Shown here: piece by piece, positions 8,922-18,462 of the stretch | Layout of the letters: each line of letters begins with the position of its first letter | Numbering within the stretch: position 1 is the first letter of the stretch | Assembly: GCA_005116965.1 (NCBI GenBank) | Contig: SWDG01000006.1 | Location: forward strand, 825,176 to 889,175 | From: Nitrospira sp. | GTDB taxonomy: Bacteria; Nitrospirota; Nitrospiria; Nitrospirales; Nitrospiraceae | DNA: 64,000 nt | Direction: 5' to 3' | Notes under the pieces: model-generated | What the model was told of the DNA's origin: nothing | Databases searched by the model: none | Seen by the model: the letters and a program-made list of their open reading frames with translations, nothing else | Position numbers and translations under genes: made by a program

Positions 8922-9184
8922 CCTGGGCTCACCAGCGAGCCGGTTTGGCCTCAACCTTGCCTTTTCTTATCTGCCTGGAGTAGCATGAACTGACCGGTGT
9001 GCTAAAGGCCTGGCAAAACCGGCGCGGAAAGTGACAAGGCCTGAATAGATGTTGTATTGGGCCAGCCCGGGAATCTGATCGGAAGCCAGAGCTAAGTCGC
9101 CGCTGTGTTGACGCCTTCGGCCCATTCCTTCCTCGTTGCTTTCTCGAGTCCAAGACAACATCATTGTGTCATAGGAGGAGTCCG

Positions 9185-9487
9185 ATGGGTGCGAAGATTT
9201 ATGTCGGTGGGTTACCGTATTCAACAACCGAGCAACAGCTAAGCGATCTGTTTGCGGCGCATGGGGCGGTTGCCTCGGCGCGGATTATTACGGATAAGTT
9301 CACTGGGCAGTCTCGTGGGTTTGGGTTTGTGGAAATGTCGTCCGATGCTGAAGCACAAGCGGCGGTTGCCGCGTTGAACGGCACACCCCTCGGTGGCCGG
9401 ACGTTAACGGTGAATGAAGCGCGTCCTCAAGAGCCCCGTTCAGGTGGAGGTGGTGGGCGTGGAGGATTCGGAGGCGACCGAGGGTAA
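9185..9487 (+). CDS. RRM-domain RNA-binding protein
   Basis: A 100-aa protein with one RNA-recognition motif: RNP2 KIYVGGLPYS (about 4-13) and RNP1 SRGFGFVEM (about 43-51), then a Gly-rich tail. This is the layout of bacterial and cyanobacterial RRM proteins linked to cold stress and RNA chaperoning. AGGAGGAG at 9172-9179 fixes the start at ATG 9185 rather than the upstream ORF start. A 260-nt gene-free stretch precedes it and may hold a regulatory leader. A strong terminator follows. Confidence 0.92.
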   Translation: MGAKIYVGGLPYSTTEQQLSDLFAAHGAVASARIITDKFTGQSRGFGFVEMSSDAEAQAAVAALNGTPLGGRTLTVNEARPQEPRSGGGGGRGGFGGDRG

Positions 9488-9510
9488 CGTCAGATTTGTT
9501 TTGCTGCGAT

Positions 9511-9543
9511 AAGGGCTGCCGGAATTTCCGGCAGCCCTTTTTA
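9511..9543 (+). terminator. Rho-independent terminator after RRM gene
   Basis: AAGGGCTGCCGGA pairs perfectly with TCCGGCAGCCCTT (about 13 bp, 3-nt loop) and runs into TTTT. It ends the RRM transcript and isolates uvrB. Confidence 0.92.
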
Positions 9544-9617
9544 CTTTTGGGCTTGAGACGTCACGAGTCATTGGTGTGTATCCGGATGTCCGTTCACATG
9601 GTTTCACCGGGGGGATC

Positions 9618-11615
9618 GTGCCGCCCTTTAAGCTAGAGGCTCCCTTTCAAGCCTGCGGGGACCAGCCGCAAGCCATCGCCAGGTTGACGGCTGGAGTGCA
9701 GTCCGGGAAAAAACACCATGTCTTGCTCGGAGTGACGGGGTCCGGCAAGACTTTCACGATGGCCAATCTCATCGAGCGTGTTCAGAAGCCGACGCTTGTG
9801 CTGGTCCACAACAAGACGTTGGCCGGTCAACTCTATCAGGAGTTCAAACAGTTTTTCCCCCAGAATGCCGTCGAGTACTTCGTGAGCTATTACGACTATT
9901 ATCAACCGGAAGCGTATATCCCACAGAGTGACACGTATATCGCGAAGGATGCCTCCATCAACGATGCGATTGATCAGATGCGCCACTCCGCCACGACCGA
10001 GCTGTTACAACGAAACGACGTGCTGATCGTGTCCTCGGTGTCCTGTATCTATGGGCTTGGGTCACCGGAGGTCTACCATGACATGCTGATTTATTTGGAG
10101 GAAGGCGTCGAGACGAGGCGTGAAAAGATCTTATCGAAACTGGTGGAGATTCAATACGAGCGCAATGATGCGGATTTTCATCGAGGGACGTTCCGGGCGC
10201 GGGGAGACGTGATCGAGATTTTTCCTGCTTCGTCTGAGGCGAAGTCGGTGCGCATCGAGCTGTTCGGAGACGTCGTGGACGCGATTCATGAAATCGATCC
10301 ACTCACCGGGAAATCGCTGGGTAAGCTCCCCAAGATCGCGATCTATCCGAACACCCATTACCTCATTGCCCCCGATCGCTATGAGCGGGCCATTACCGGC
10401 ATTGAGGAAGAACTCGACGAACGCGTCATGTCGTTCAGGAAAGCGGGACGCCTGCTGGAAGCCCAACGCATCGAGCAGCGGACCAAGTTCGACCTGGAGA
10501 TGATCCGAGCCATGGGCTATTGCCATGGAATCGAGAATTACTCACGCCATCTCAGCGGGCGAAAGTCGGGTGAGCCGCCTCCCACGTTGTTGGATTATTT
10601 TCCGAAGGATTTCCTGTTGATCGTCGATGAGTCCCACGCGATGGTTCCACAAGTCGGTGGGATGTATGAGGGAGATTACTCCAGGAAACGGACGTTGGTG
10701 GAGTATGGATTTCGACTGCCGTCGGCGGTCGACAACCGCCCGTTGAAGTTCTCCGAGTTTGAGAGCTGTCTCAATCAGGTGGTGTATGTGTCCGCAACAC
10801 CAGGGACCTATGAGCTGGAGCATGCCGGCCCCGATGTGGTTGAGCAGATTGTTCGCCCGACCGGTTTGATGGATCCGCGAATCGAGGTCGTGCCGGCCAA
10901 GGGCCAGGTGGACCATCTCCTCGGCCAGGTCCGCGCGGAGGTTGCGAAGGGCGCCAGGGTGCTCGTAACGACCTTGACGAAGCGGATGGCGGAGGACTTG
11001 ACTGAGTATTACCACGACTTGGGGGTGAAAGTTCGCTATTTGCATTCCGATATTAAGACACTTGAACGAGCTGAGATCATCCGAGATCTCCGGCGCGGAG
11101 CATTTGACGTGCTGGTAGGGATCAATCTTCTGCGCGAAGGGCTTGATCTTCCCGAAGTGAGTCTGGTCGCGATTCTTGATGCCGATAAAGAAGGGTACCT
11201 GCGCTCGTACCGCTCGCTCATTCAAACGGCGGGGCGAGCCGCACGCCATCTCGAAGGACGGGTGATTTTTTACGGAGATGTAGTGACGGACTCGATGAAA
11301 CAGGCGATCGAGGAAACGAACCGACGCCGCGAGATTCAAGCCGAGTACAACCGAGTGCACGGCATTACCCCGGTCGGTATTACGAAAAGTATTCCTTCCC
11401 TTGAGTATGCGGTGGCCGACATGGACTATGTTCGGTTGGACCTCGCAGCGGAATCACTCGAACAGTACGGAGGTTCGGAATCAACGGATCAGCTTATCAA
11501 ACGCCTGGAGTCAGAGATGAAAGCTGCCGCCAAAGAGCTGGCCTTTGAGCGCGCCGCAGAACTGCGCAATCACATTCGATCGCTCCGACTGCAAGCATTG
11601 AACGCGAGGTCCTAG
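9618..11615 (+). CDS. uvrB: excinuclease ABC subunit B
   Basis: About 665 aa, the normal UvrB length. It has Walker [11 protein letters not shown], the beta-hairpin region [12 protein letters not shown] that clamps damaged DNA, a DEAD-like VDESH, helicase motif [10 protein letters not shown] and a C-terminal UVR motif ([15 protein letters not shown]) that binds UvrC. It verifies lesions delivered by UvrA in nucleotide excision repair. Start: GTG 9618 follows a G-rich site and begins PPFKLEAPF, matching the family N-terminus; the ORF also allows GTG 9576. No other uvr gene is near. Confidence 0.96.
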   Translation: MPPFKLEAPFQACGDQPQAIARLTAGVQSGKKHHVLLGVTGSGKTFTMANLIERVQKPTLVLVHNKTLAGQLYQEFKQFFPQNAVEYFVSYYDYYQPEAYIPQSDTYIAKDASINDAIDQMRHSATTELLQRNDVLIVSSVSCIYGLGSPEVYHDMLIYLEEGVETRREKILSKLVEIQYERNDADFHRGTFRARGDVIEIFPASSEAKSVRIELFGDVVDAIHEIDPLTGKSLGKLPKIAIYPNTHYLIAPDRYERAITGIEEELDERVMSFRKAGRLLEAQRIEQRTKFDLEMIRAMGYCHGIENYSRHLSGRKSGEPPPTLLDYFPKDFLLIVDESHAMVPQVGGMYEGDYSRKRTLVEYGFRLPSAVDNRPLKFSEFESCLNQVVYVSATPGTYELEHAGPDVVEQIVRPTGLMDPRIEVVPAKGQVDHLLGQVRAEVAKGARVLVTTLTKRMAEDLTEYYHDLGVKVRYLHSDIKTLERAEIIRDLRRGAFDVLVGINLLREGLDLPEVSLVAILDADKEGYLRSYRSLIQTAGRAARHLEGRVIFYGDVVTDSMKQAIEETNRRREIQAEYNRVHGITPVGITKSIPSLEYAVADMDYVRLDLAAESLEQYGGSESTDQLIKRLESEMKAAAKELAFERAAELRNHIRSLRLQALNARS

Positions 11616-11758
11616 AAAGAAGCACACGCGGACCTTCATCCACGGAAGCATGAGGCCGTTCATCGAAAAGCTTGTGTGTTCACGTGCTCGCGCTGTACTG
11701 AGCAACGCCTTCGTGAGGTTCGCCAGACGAGAACGAAACCGATAGGCTGTTTCGGCTA

Positions 11759-12019
11759 CTAGACGTGTTTGTAGAGGTAGATTCCGATGAACATGCCAAG
11801 GATGCTCAGGATGTTGACTTTAATATTGAATCCTAAGACTAGTTTGATCAGGACAAGGTCAATGGTGAGCGGGGGGCTGATCCCAGGATTAAAGTTCGTC
11901 GCAAAAATGTTTTGGATGGTGCCTTGAGGTGCCATAACGTGGAGAATCTCCCCAAGTATTCCACCAAGGAGTCCTCCAATCAGCACGAAGATGATCAAAA
12001 CCCAGGGCGACTTTCTCAC
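11759..12019 (-). CDS. DUF4321 membrane protein
   Basis: An 86-aa protein with two membrane helices (VLIIFVLIGGLLGGILGEI and ILSILGMFIGIYLY) and the DUF4321 features ISPPLTIDLVLIKLVLGF between them. Function unknown; found in Nitrospirota, Firmicutes and deltaproteobacteria. It is encoded opposite to uvrB and divergent from ffh. Confidence 0.75.
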   Translation of the reverse strand: MRKSPWVLIIFVLIGGLLGGILGEILHVMAPQGTIQNIFATNFNPGISPPLTIDLVLIKLVLGFNIKVNILSILGMFIGIYLYKHV

Positions 12020-12132
12020 GCGGCCACTCTTCTTTCTTTATGAGTTTCCGTACGTATGGTGTTCGGTGGCTGAGGGGCACCATATCCGAAGGTTTTCGGC
12101 ATGTCAATAAAACTACTGACTTGTGGATGACC

Positions 12133-12161
12133 TTGACTTGCCCTGCTTGGTCCGATACACT
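12133..12161 (+). promoter_or_regulatory. candidate sigma70 promoter of ffh operon
   Basis: TTGACT-17 bp-TACACT, giving a leader of about 80 nt before ffh. It probably drives the ffh-rpsP-rimM-trmD-rplS run. Confidence 0.6.
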
Positions 12162-12250
12162 CCCCGATGCTCTTTTTCCAGGATTTTCGAGGCGATCGGA
12201 TGTCTGGTGCAAGGCTTCGATGGCCTCTTTCTTTGTGGTGATATGGCGTC

Positions 12251-13597
12251 ATGCTTGATGCGTTGAGCGATAAGTTTGAAAAAATTCTGAAGAAGCTTCG
12301 AGGGCAGGGTGTGCTCACGGAGCAGAACATCACGGAAGCGCTGAAAGATGTGCGGTTTGCGCTTCTTGAAGCAGACGTCAACTTCAAGATCGTCAAAGAA
12401 TTCATCGATCGCGTCCGTCAAAAAGCCGTTGGCCAAGAAGTCCTGCAGAGTCTGACTCCTGGGCATCAAGTCGTCAAAGTCGTCTGGGATGAACTCAGGG
12501 CGATGATGGGGCATGAGCGGGCGGGACTTGCCCTGAGCTCGATGCCTCCGACCATCTTGATGATGGTTGGATTGCAAGGAGCCGGAAAGACGACGGCCAG
12601 TGGCAAGCTCGCACGTTTGTTTAAGAATCAAGGCAAGCGAGTGCTCTTGGTTGCAGCCGACCCGCGTCGCCCTGCGGCTGGTGAGCAGCTGAGTGCTCTT
12701 GGTCGGGATCTCGGAGTGGAGGTGCACCGCGCGGATCACATTCAGGCTTCTCAGATGGATGTGGTGCGGATCTGCCGTGCGGGGGTCGAGCGGGGGCGCG
12801 ATCAGGGTTTTGATCTGATCATCTTGGATACCGGCGGTCGGCTGCATATCGACAACGAGCTCATGGATGAACTGGTTGCCGTGAAAACAGCGGTGTCCCC
12901 TCATGAGGTGTTGTTGGTTGCCGACGCGATGACGGGGCAAGATGCGGTGACCATGGCCGGCCAGTTTGATCAGAAGGTCGGGGTGACCGGTGTTATTTTG
13001 ACCAAGGTTGAAGGGGATGCGCGCGGAGGGGCGGTCTTGTCGATCCGGGCCGCTACCGGCAAGCCCATCAAGTTTCTTGGTGTCGGGGAGAAGTTGGATG
13101 CACTGGAGCCGTTTCATCCGGACCGGATGGCTTCCCGTATTCTTGGGATGGGCGATGTGCTCTCGCTCATTGAGAAAGCCCAAGAAAGCATTACTCGGGA
13201 GCAGGCGGAGGAAGCGCAGAAGCGGCTCACCAGCAATACCTTCACCCTGGAAGATTTTCGAACTCAGCTCGGCCAGATGAGCCGCATGGGTTCGTTTGAG
13301 CAGATTCTTGGCATGCTCCCGGGTGGGCAAAAGCTCAAGCACGCGATGGAAGGCGACAAGCCGGAGCGAGAGATCGGCCGTGTGGTCGCCGTGATCGATT
13401 CGATGACCCCGCGGGAGCGCCGCGATCATACGATTATCAATGGAAGTCGGAAGAAGCGGATCGCTCGTGGCAGCGGCACGACGGTGCAGGATGTGAATCG
13501 TCTGATCAAGCAGTTTTTGTCCGCGAAGAAGCTGGCAAAGGCAATGACCGGTGCAGGAGGGCGTCGACAGCTTGCCCAACTCATGCGCTCGATGTGA
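12251..13597 (+). CDS. ffh: signal recognition particle protein Ffh
   Basis: A 448-aa SRP54 GTPase. It has an N-terminal helical bundle (1-90), an NG domain with Walker A GLQGAGKTTASGKLA, DPRRPAAGEQL, the LDTGGR motif (D-TGGR in place of the usual DTAGR) and TKVEGDARGG, and an M domain (about 320-448) with methionine-rich helices and GSGTTVQDVNRL for 4.5S RNA and signal-sequence binding. It targets nascent membrane proteins to FtsY. It heads a ribosomal/tRNA-modification operon as in many bacteria. Confidence 0.96.
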   Translation: MLDALSDKFEKILKKLRGQGVLTEQNITEALKDVRFALLEADVNFKIVKEFIDRVRQKAVGQEVLQSLTPGHQVVKVVWDELRAMMGHERAGLALSSMPPTILMMVGLQGAGKTTASGKLARLFKNQGKRVLLVAADPRRPAAGEQLSALGRDLGVEVHRADHIQASQMDVVRICRAGVERGRDQGFDLIILDTGGRLHIDNELMDELVAVKTAVSPHEVLLVADAMTGQDAVTMAGQFDQKVGVTGVILTKVEGDARGGAVLSIRAATGKPIKFLGVGEKLDALEPFHPDRMASRILGMGDVLSLIEKAQESITREQAEEAQKRLTSNTFTLEDFRTQLGQMSRMGSFEQILGMLPGGQKLKHAMEGDKPEREIGRVVAVIDSMTPRERRDHTIINGSRKKRIARGSGTTVQDVNRLIKQFLSAKKLAKAMTGAGGRRQLAQLMRSM

Positions 13598-13607
13598 GGG
13601 ACTCAGT

Positions 13608-13675
13608 CGGCTGTCAGTGAATGGTTTTCAGCTATGGGCTGCAAGCAATGTTTGGAATGAAGAAGCTGACAGCTG
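13608..13675 (+). repeat. inverted repeat in rpsP leader
   Basis: CGGCTGTCAG (13608-13617) and CTGACAGCTG (13666-13675) are near-complementary across about 48 nt between ffh and rpsP. It could be a dispersed short repeat or leader structure; no function is shown. Confidence 0.3.
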
Positions 13676-13702
13676 TCGGCTCACTTATCTAAGGAGGACT
13701 TT

Positions 13703-13996
13703 ATGGCTGTACATTTGAGACTGGCTCGAACGGGAAGGCATAAGCGACCGATGTATCGGGTGGTGGCCGCCGATTCACGGAAAGCACGTGACGGTCGGTT
13801 CTTGGAGATCCTTGGAATTTTTGACCCGTTGAAAGAAGCCGGCCTACCGGAATTGAAGCAGGAACGTGTCCTGTCCTGGTTGCGGCACGGCGCGCAACCT
13901 ACGGTGACCGTGCGGACGTTGCTGCGTCGGGCAGGAGTCTGGAAGCAGTTTGAGGATGAAAAAGCCGCGCAGAAAAAAGCCTCTGTAAAGTCCTGA
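13703..13996 (+). CDS. rpsP: 30S ribosomal protein S16
   Basis: A 97-aa protein opening MAVHLRLARTGRHKRPMYRV, with DSRKARDGRFLEILGIFDP, all diagnostic of bS16. It binds 16S rRNA in the 30S body. AAGGAGG precedes ATG 13703. It is followed 7 nt after its stop by rimM, a 30S maturation factor. Confidence 0.98.
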   Translation: MAVHLRLARTGRHKRPMYRVVAADSRKARDGRFLEILGIFDPLKEAGLPELKQERVLSWLRHGAQPTVTVRTLLRRAGVWKQFEDEKAAQKKASVKS

Positions 13997-14003
13997 TCTC
14001 GTG

Positions 14004-14522
14004 ATGGTGAGTCAGCTGGACACTGTGACGGTGGGACTGATTGAGCGGCCATTTGGCGTCAGAGGAGAGGTGAAGGTTCGACCACTGTCCGATGTCCCGG
14101 GTCGATTTGAAGGGCTGAGGAGTGTGAGCCTCCTCGCAAGGAACGGGCAGACGCTGGAGACCAGTGTCACCCATGTGAGGCGGGCTGGGACTAGATTTAT
14201 TCTTGGATTGAGCGGTTTAACCACGCCGGAGGCCGCGAGTCTCTGGCGAGGTGGATTCATCCGAACGGTTCGGGGAATCGTGCCCGAGCTTCCGGATGGG
14301 CACTACTATGAGTGTGATCTCATCGGTCTTGCTGTTTATACCGAGGAGAGTCAGTTGATCGGTGTGCTGGAAGAGATCTTGGAGGTGCCGGGGAATCCGG
14401 TATTTGTTGTTCGCCAAGGAGCCAAAGAGATCTTGATCCCTGCCGCCAAAGAATGGGTGAGCGCCGTCGACGTGGTAGCTGGCACAATGACCGTCCGGCT
14501 GATCGACGGATTGGGTGAGTAG
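14004..14522 (+). CDS. rimM: ribosome maturation factor RimM
   Basis: About 172 aa. The N-terminal RimM domain (VTVGLIERPFGVRGEVKVRP) is followed by a PRC-barrel half (YYECDLIGLAVYTEESQLIG through EILIPAAKEWVSAVD). It assists 16S 3' domain assembly with S19. ATG 14004 is chosen; a GTG one codon upstream is also possible. Its stop overlaps trmD's upstream region in the tight rpsP-rimM-trmD-rplS order. Confidence 0.95.
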   Translation: MVSQLDTVTVGLIERPFGVRGEVKVRPLSDVPGRFEGLRSVSLLARNGQTLETSVTHVRRAGTRFILGLSGLTTPEAASLWRGGFIRTVRGIVPELPDGHYYECDLIGLAVYTEESQLIGVLEEILEVPGNPVFVVRQGAKEILIPAAKEWVSAVDVVAGTMTVRLIDGLGE

Positions 14523-14523
14523 C

Positions 14524-15312
14524 ATGTTGCGGTTCGATGTGCTGACATTGTTCCCAGGCATGTTCGCTCCGGTCTTGACTCACAGCATGCTCAAGCGAGG
14601 GCAAGACAAGGGGTTACTCACTGTGAAGGTGCATAATTTGCGGGACTTCACGGCGGATCGCCACAAAGTGGTCGATGATATGCCGTATGGAGGTGGGGCC
14701 GGCATGGTCATGAAGGCCGAGCCGATTCTTCTTGCGGTTGCCGCGATCCGAGATGAAGCGCAGGCGAGCGGTGAAGACATTCGGATGGTGTTTCCATCTC
14801 CTCATGGGCGGCCGTTTACGCAAGACTATGCGCAGCAGTTGGCGGGTGAGCGCCGACGAATCGTTATCCTGTGCGGGCATTATGAGGGAGTGGATGAGCG
14901 TGTCCGTATGGCCGTTGCTCCGGAGGAAGTTTCACTCGGAGATTATGTGTTGACCGGAGGTGAGTTGCCGGCGCTCGTCTTGATTGATGCAGCAGCCAGA
15001 CTTGTCCCTGGCGTCTTGGGCGATCCCACTTCTGTCTTGGACGAGTCGTTTTCTGATTCGTTGCTGGAGTATCCCCAGTATACGAGGCCTGCAGAGATTG
15101 GAGGAGTCGGCGTGCCCGACATCTTGCTTTCGGGCCATCATGAGGCCATTCGGTTGTGGCGTCGGAAACAAGCATTGCGCAGCACGTATCTGCGTCGCCC
15201 CGATCTTCTGCAAGGTCGGGTGTTCACGAGGGAAGATCAACAGTTGTTGGATGAATTGATGAGCGAGGGCCTTTTGACGGCCACGATATCACGTTGGGAG
15301 GAGGCGGGATAA
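14524..15312 (+). CDS. trmD: tRNA (guanine-N1)-methyltransferase
   Basis: A 262-aa SPOUT methyltransferase. [14 protein letters not shown] starts the family consensus. The knotted SAM site is visible as [13 protein letters not shown] and [14 protein letters not shown]. It methylates G37 of tRNAs reading CNN codons and prevents frameshifting. ATG 14524 is preferred to the GTG nine bases earlier. It lies between rimM and rplS, the usual place. Confidence 0.97.
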   Translation: MLRFDVLTLFPGMFAPVLTHSMLKRGQDKGLLTVKVHNLRDFTADRHKVVDDMPYGGGAGMVMKAEPILLAVAAIRDEAQASGEDIRMVFPSPHGRPFTQDYAQQLAGERRRIVILCGHYEGVDERVRMAVAPEEVSLGDYVLTGGELPALVLIDAAARLVPGVLGDPTSVLDESFSDSLLEYPQYTRPAEIGGVGVPDILLSGHHEAIRLWRRKQALRSTYLRRPDLLQGRVFTREDQQLLDELMSEGLLTATISRWEEAG

Positions 15313-15316
15313 GTTC

Positions 15317-15724
15317 ATGAATCAGTTGGAGCGAATTCAGCGGTCCTTGACGAAGAAATCAGCGCCACGCTTTGAGATCGGGGATACCGTCAGGGTCCAC
15401 GTCAAAGTCATCGAAGGTGAAAAAGAGCGTATCCAGGTCTATGAAGGAACTGTGATCGCGCGCAAGGGAAGTTTGAATACCGAAACGTTTACGGTCCGAA
15501 AACTTTCATACGGAGTGGGGGTCGAACGGATTTTTCCGGTCCATTCTCCGATTGTCACCAAGGTTGATGTGGTTCGGCAGGGGCGCGTTCGGCGCGCGAA
15601 GCTGTACTATCTGCGCGGCAAAAAAGGCAAGTTTGCGAAGGTCGAGGAGCGAGAGTTTGTCGGAGGGAGCAAATCCTCGGCACAACCTCCGGCTGCCGAA
15701 GCGGAGACCGTGTCGGCCTCCTAG
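15317..15724 (+). CDS. rplS: 50S ribosomal protein L19
   Basis: A 135-aa protein. [30 protein letters not shown] (given in part) and [13 protein letters not shown] are the bL19 signatures, followed by [15 protein letters not shown]. It lies at the 30S-50S interface. A C-terminal extension of about 20 residues rich in Ser/Ala is beyond the usual length. It begins 4 nt after trmD. Confidence 0.97.
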   Translation: MNQLERIQRSLTKKSAPRFEIGDTVRVHVKVIEGEKERIQVYEGTVIARKGSLNTETFTVRKLSYGVGVERIFPVHSPIVTKVDVVRQGRVRRAKLYYLRGKKGKFAKVEEREFVGGSKSSAQPPAAEAETVSAS

Positions 15725-15774
15725 CCTTCTTCGGAGCACATGTTCCCTCACAGCGGGGGCGATCTCGTGAGTCG

Positions 15775-16461
15775 GTGATCGGTGAAGGGACGTCTGATCT
15801 GATGGGACCCACCGAAGAGTTCGAGCGGGCGGCCCGGCTGTGTGGGTATCGTCGTATTGCCGGCATCGATGAAGCCGGACGGGGTCCGTTAGCCGGTCCG
15901 GTCGTTGCCGCTGCGGTTGTCTTACCGGTCCGCTGTCGGCTCTCGGGGATCGATGATTCTAAGCAGCGGTCCGAAGGGGAGCGAGCCCGATTGTATGCCG
16001 CGATTCTTGAGCATGCCGTGGGGATGGGAATCGGATCGGCGGACGTCGGTGAGATCGATCGGCTCAATATTCTCGAGGCGACCAAGCTGGCGATGCGGCG
16101 AGCCATCGATCAGCTGACTCCCCCCCCTGATTATCTACTCATTGATGCCGTGATGCTTCCTGGGATCGGAATCCCTCAACGGCCTATCATCAAGGGAGAC
16201 TCCCTCTCCTTCTCGATTGCGGCAGCCTCCATCATCGCCAAAGTTACGAGGGATCGTCTCATGGCAGAGTACCATGACATGTTTCCCGAATATGATTTTC
16301 TCTCGCATAAGGGGTATGGCACGAGAGAACATCTGCAACGATTGACGCGCCATGGCCCCTGCTCCATCCATCGCCGAACATTCACGCCGGTGCACGAGGC
16401 GATCCTCGCCGCGAAGCGTGAGTCGTCCCGGCGGATGAGCTCCACAGTGCTCGAACAGTAA
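15775..16461 (+). CDS. rnhB: ribonuclease HII
   Basis: 228 aa. It contains the RNase HII active site: IAGIDEAGRGPLAGPVVAAA (Asp-Glu), later LLIDAVMLP (Asp) and the IIKGDSLSFSIAAASIIAKV segment with its Asp. It removes RNA from RNA-DNA hybrids, including single misinserted ribonucleotides. The start is GTG 15775; an internal ATG at 15802 (MGPTEEFERA) is an alternative. It is followed 4 nt later by yraN. Confidence 0.95.
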   Translation: MIGEGTSDLMGPTEEFERAARLCGYRRIAGIDEAGRGPLAGPVVAAAVVLPVRCRLSGIDDSKQRSEGERARLYAAILEHAVGMGIGSADVGEIDRLNILEATKLAMRRAIDQLTPPPDYLLIDAVMLPGIGIPQRPIIKGDSLSFSIAAASIIAKVTRDRLMAEYHDMFPEYDFLSHKGYGTREHLQRLTRHGPCSIHRRTFTPVHEAILAAKRESSRRMSSTVLEQ

Positions 16462-16465
16462 CGGC

Positions 16466-16846
16466 ATGGTTCCTTCAGACCCCCGCCATCAGTTTGGCCA
16501 AGCCAGCGAAATGCAGGCCGAACAGTTCTTGGTGGCCAAGGGCTATCGCATTCTCGATCGTAACGTACGGACTAGGCTTGGTGAATTGGACCTCGTCGCG
16601 GATGATCATGGTGTCGTGGTTTTTGTCGAAGTGAAGGGCAGGACCACAGACGCCTTCGGCGGGGCTCTGCTGGCGGTGGATCACCGCAAGCGGGTGAAGC
16701 TGACAAAACTGGCCACGCAGTATTTAGCCCAACGCCATTGGTCCGATAAGGTCTGCCGATTCGATGTGGTGTTGGTCCAGGGGAGATCTTCGGACCAGGG
16801 GCGGATCGAACATCTCCAGAACGCATTTGACGTTGCCGAACACTGA
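16466..16846 (+). CDS. YraN/UPF0102 family protein
   Basis: 126 aa. It shows the UPF0102 pattern: G..SEMQAEQFLVAKGYRIL, then RTRLGELDLVADD and VVFVEVKGRTTDAFG, a PD-(D/E)XK-like core (E-D-E-K). The family is a predicted endonuclease of unknown role and is very often placed directly after rnhB, as here. Confidence 0.92.
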   Translation: MVPSDPRHQFGQASEMQAEQFLVAKGYRILDRNVRTRLGELDLVADDHGVVVFVEVKGRTTDAFGGALLAVDHRKRVKLTKLATQYLAQRHWSDKVCRFDVVLVQGRSSDQGRIEHLQNAFDVAEH

Positions 16847-16876
16847 GGGTGTTCGTCTTTACTCGAAGGGGTTTCC

Positions 16877-17566
16877 ATGGATGCCATCATTCAACTCATC
16901 CATGTGTCAAAATGGCATGATCGCAGAGCCGCATTGTCCGATGTCACCTTTGAGATCGAGAAGGGGGAGTTTGTCCTGCTCATGGGCGCGAGTGGGGCCG
17001 GGAAGTCGACCCTGTTGCGCATGTTGATCGCGGAGGAGCAGCCGGACGAGGGCCAGATTTTCGTTCACGGCAAGAATGTGACCAAGCTCAGACCATCCGA
17101 GATTCCCTATCTTCGACGGAAGGTTGGGGCGGTGTTTCAAGACTTTCGTCTGTTGCCGAAGAAATCCGTCTTCGACAATGTGGCGCTTCCGCTGATTGTC
17201 CAAGGAGCTTCCGAGAAAGATATCCGTCGTAAAGTCACGGAGGCATTGCGCGCGGTCGATGTTGATCACAAGAATGATCAGTTACCGAGCAGTCTTTCAA
17301 CGGGAGAGCAGCAGCGTGTGTGTATCGCGCGGTCGATCGTCAATGGGCCGGTGGTGCTTCTGGCCGATGAACCAACAGGCAATCTTGATCCAGAACGCAC
17401 CAGGGAAATTATTGAATTGTTTAAATTGATCAATGCCCGAGGGACGACCGTGGTCGTCGCGACGCACGATCCTCATGTCCTGAAATATGTGAATCGACGG
17501 GTGATCACATTGGTGCATGGCGTGTTGTTGGCAGAGCACAGAGTCGGGGAAGGGGTCGGAGGATGA
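16877..17566 (+). CDS. ftsE: cell-division ATP-binding protein FtsE
   Basis: A 229-aa ABC ATPase with Walker A MGASGAGKSTLLRML, Q-loop FQDFRLLP, signature LSTGEQQRVCIARS, Walker B VVLLADEPTGNLD and an H-loop THDPHV. With FtsX it transmits ATP hydrolysis in the cytoplasm to EnvC-type murein hydrolase activators at the septum. It overlaps ftsX by 4 nt and precedes ftsX and an EnvC gene, so the whole signalling chain is encoded together. Confidence 0.95.
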   Translation: MDAIIQLIHVSKWHDRRAALSDVTFEIEKGEFVLLMGASGAGKSTLLRMLIAEEQPDEGQIFVHGKNVTKLRPSEIPYLRRKVGAVFQDFRLLPKKSVFDNVALPLIVQGASEKDIRRKVTEALRAVDVDHKNDQLPSSLSTGEQQRVCIARSIVNGPVVLLADEPTGNLDPERTREIIELFKLINARGTTVVVATHDPHVLKYVNRRVITLVHGVLLAEHRVGEGVGG

Positions 17567-18462
17567 GACGCCTGTTTTATCTCGTTCGCGAAGCGTGGGT
17601 GAACATGCGGACCAATCGGACGACGACGATCGTCGCCATTCTGACCACGGCCTTTGCCTTGGCCTGTGTCGGCATTTTTCTGTTGCTCTATATGAATCTC
17701 CGGAACGCGGCGGGGTCGCTCCAGGAAGATGTCAAGGTCATGGTCTATTTGGAGGATCGACGGTCGAGCGAACAGGTGCGAGAACTTGAACGAACACTCA
17801 AGACCGATCGTATGGTCGACGGGGTGCTCTTTATTTCAAAAGAACAGGCGCTGGGAGAATTTCGAGTTCAATTTCCCAGTGAGTCGCACTTACTCGAAGG
17901 GCTTGGGGAGAACCCGCTCCCGGCCTCGTTCGTTGTGACGCTTGCGCCGAGCTTTCGGTCTCCGGACGCCATGAAAGCGTGGGTAGAACGAGTGCAAACA
18001 ATGGAAGGGGTCGCGAAGGTCGACTATAATCAAGAATGGAGTAGTCTGTTGGCCGGACTGATCGGATACATTGAGCTGGCGGCGATCGGGGTGGGGATCC
18101 TCCTTTCTGCGGCCGCAGTGACGATCATCGGAAATACGACCAGACTCGCACTGTTGGCCAGACAGGAGGAGATCGAAATTCTTCGCTCGATCGGAGCCAC
18201 ACGTACATTCATCCGTATTCCCTATTTTCTCGAAGGAGCTGTACTGGGAGCCTGTGGTAGCGCGCTGTCGTTGGGGATTCTCAAGTTCGCAGTTGAACTG
18301 TTCCGGCAGCAGATTCAATTGACGGGCCGTTTTGGCGGGATCGAAGGCCTGATCTCTTTTTTCCCCCTCTCGGTGTGTCTGGCGCTCGTGATGGCGGGAA
18401 TGGGGCTTGGCTTTGCCGGGAGCGTGGTATCGCTTCTACGTGTTGGAGACGGGCGGGCATGA
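17563..18462 (+). CDS. ftsX: cell-division permease FtsX
   Basis: 299 aa. It has an N-terminal membrane helix (TTTIVAILTTAFALACVG), a periplasmic domain of about 130 residues, and three further helices in the FtsX/MacB-type domain (AAIGVGILLSAAAVTIIGNT; RQEEIEILRSIGATRTFI). It couples FtsE ATPase activity to the periplasmic EnvC homologue encoded next. The stop overlaps the envC start (ATGA). Confidence 0.94.
   Translation: MRRLFYLVREAWVNMRTNRTTTIVAILTTAFALACVGIFLLLYMNLRNAAGSLQEDVKVMVYLEDRRSSEQVRELERTLKTDRMVDGVLFISKEQALGEFRVQFPSESHLLEGLGENPLPASFVVTLAPSFRSPDAMKAWVERVQTMEGVAKVDYNQEWSSLLAGLIGYIELAAIGVGILLSAAAVTIIGNTTRLALLARQEEIEILRSIGATRTFIRIPYFLEGAVLGACGSALSLGILKFAVELFRQQIQLTGRFGGIEGLISFFPLSVCLALVMAGMGLGFAGSVVSLLRVGDGRA

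Noticed and set aside
8967-9227. 86-aa minus-strand ORF before the RRM gene
   Set aside because: Antisense to the RRM start and its ribosome-binding site; no family features.
12020-12250. 4.5S RNA gene next to ffh
   Set aside because: No SRP RNA tetraloop helix found; the region holds only the promoter.
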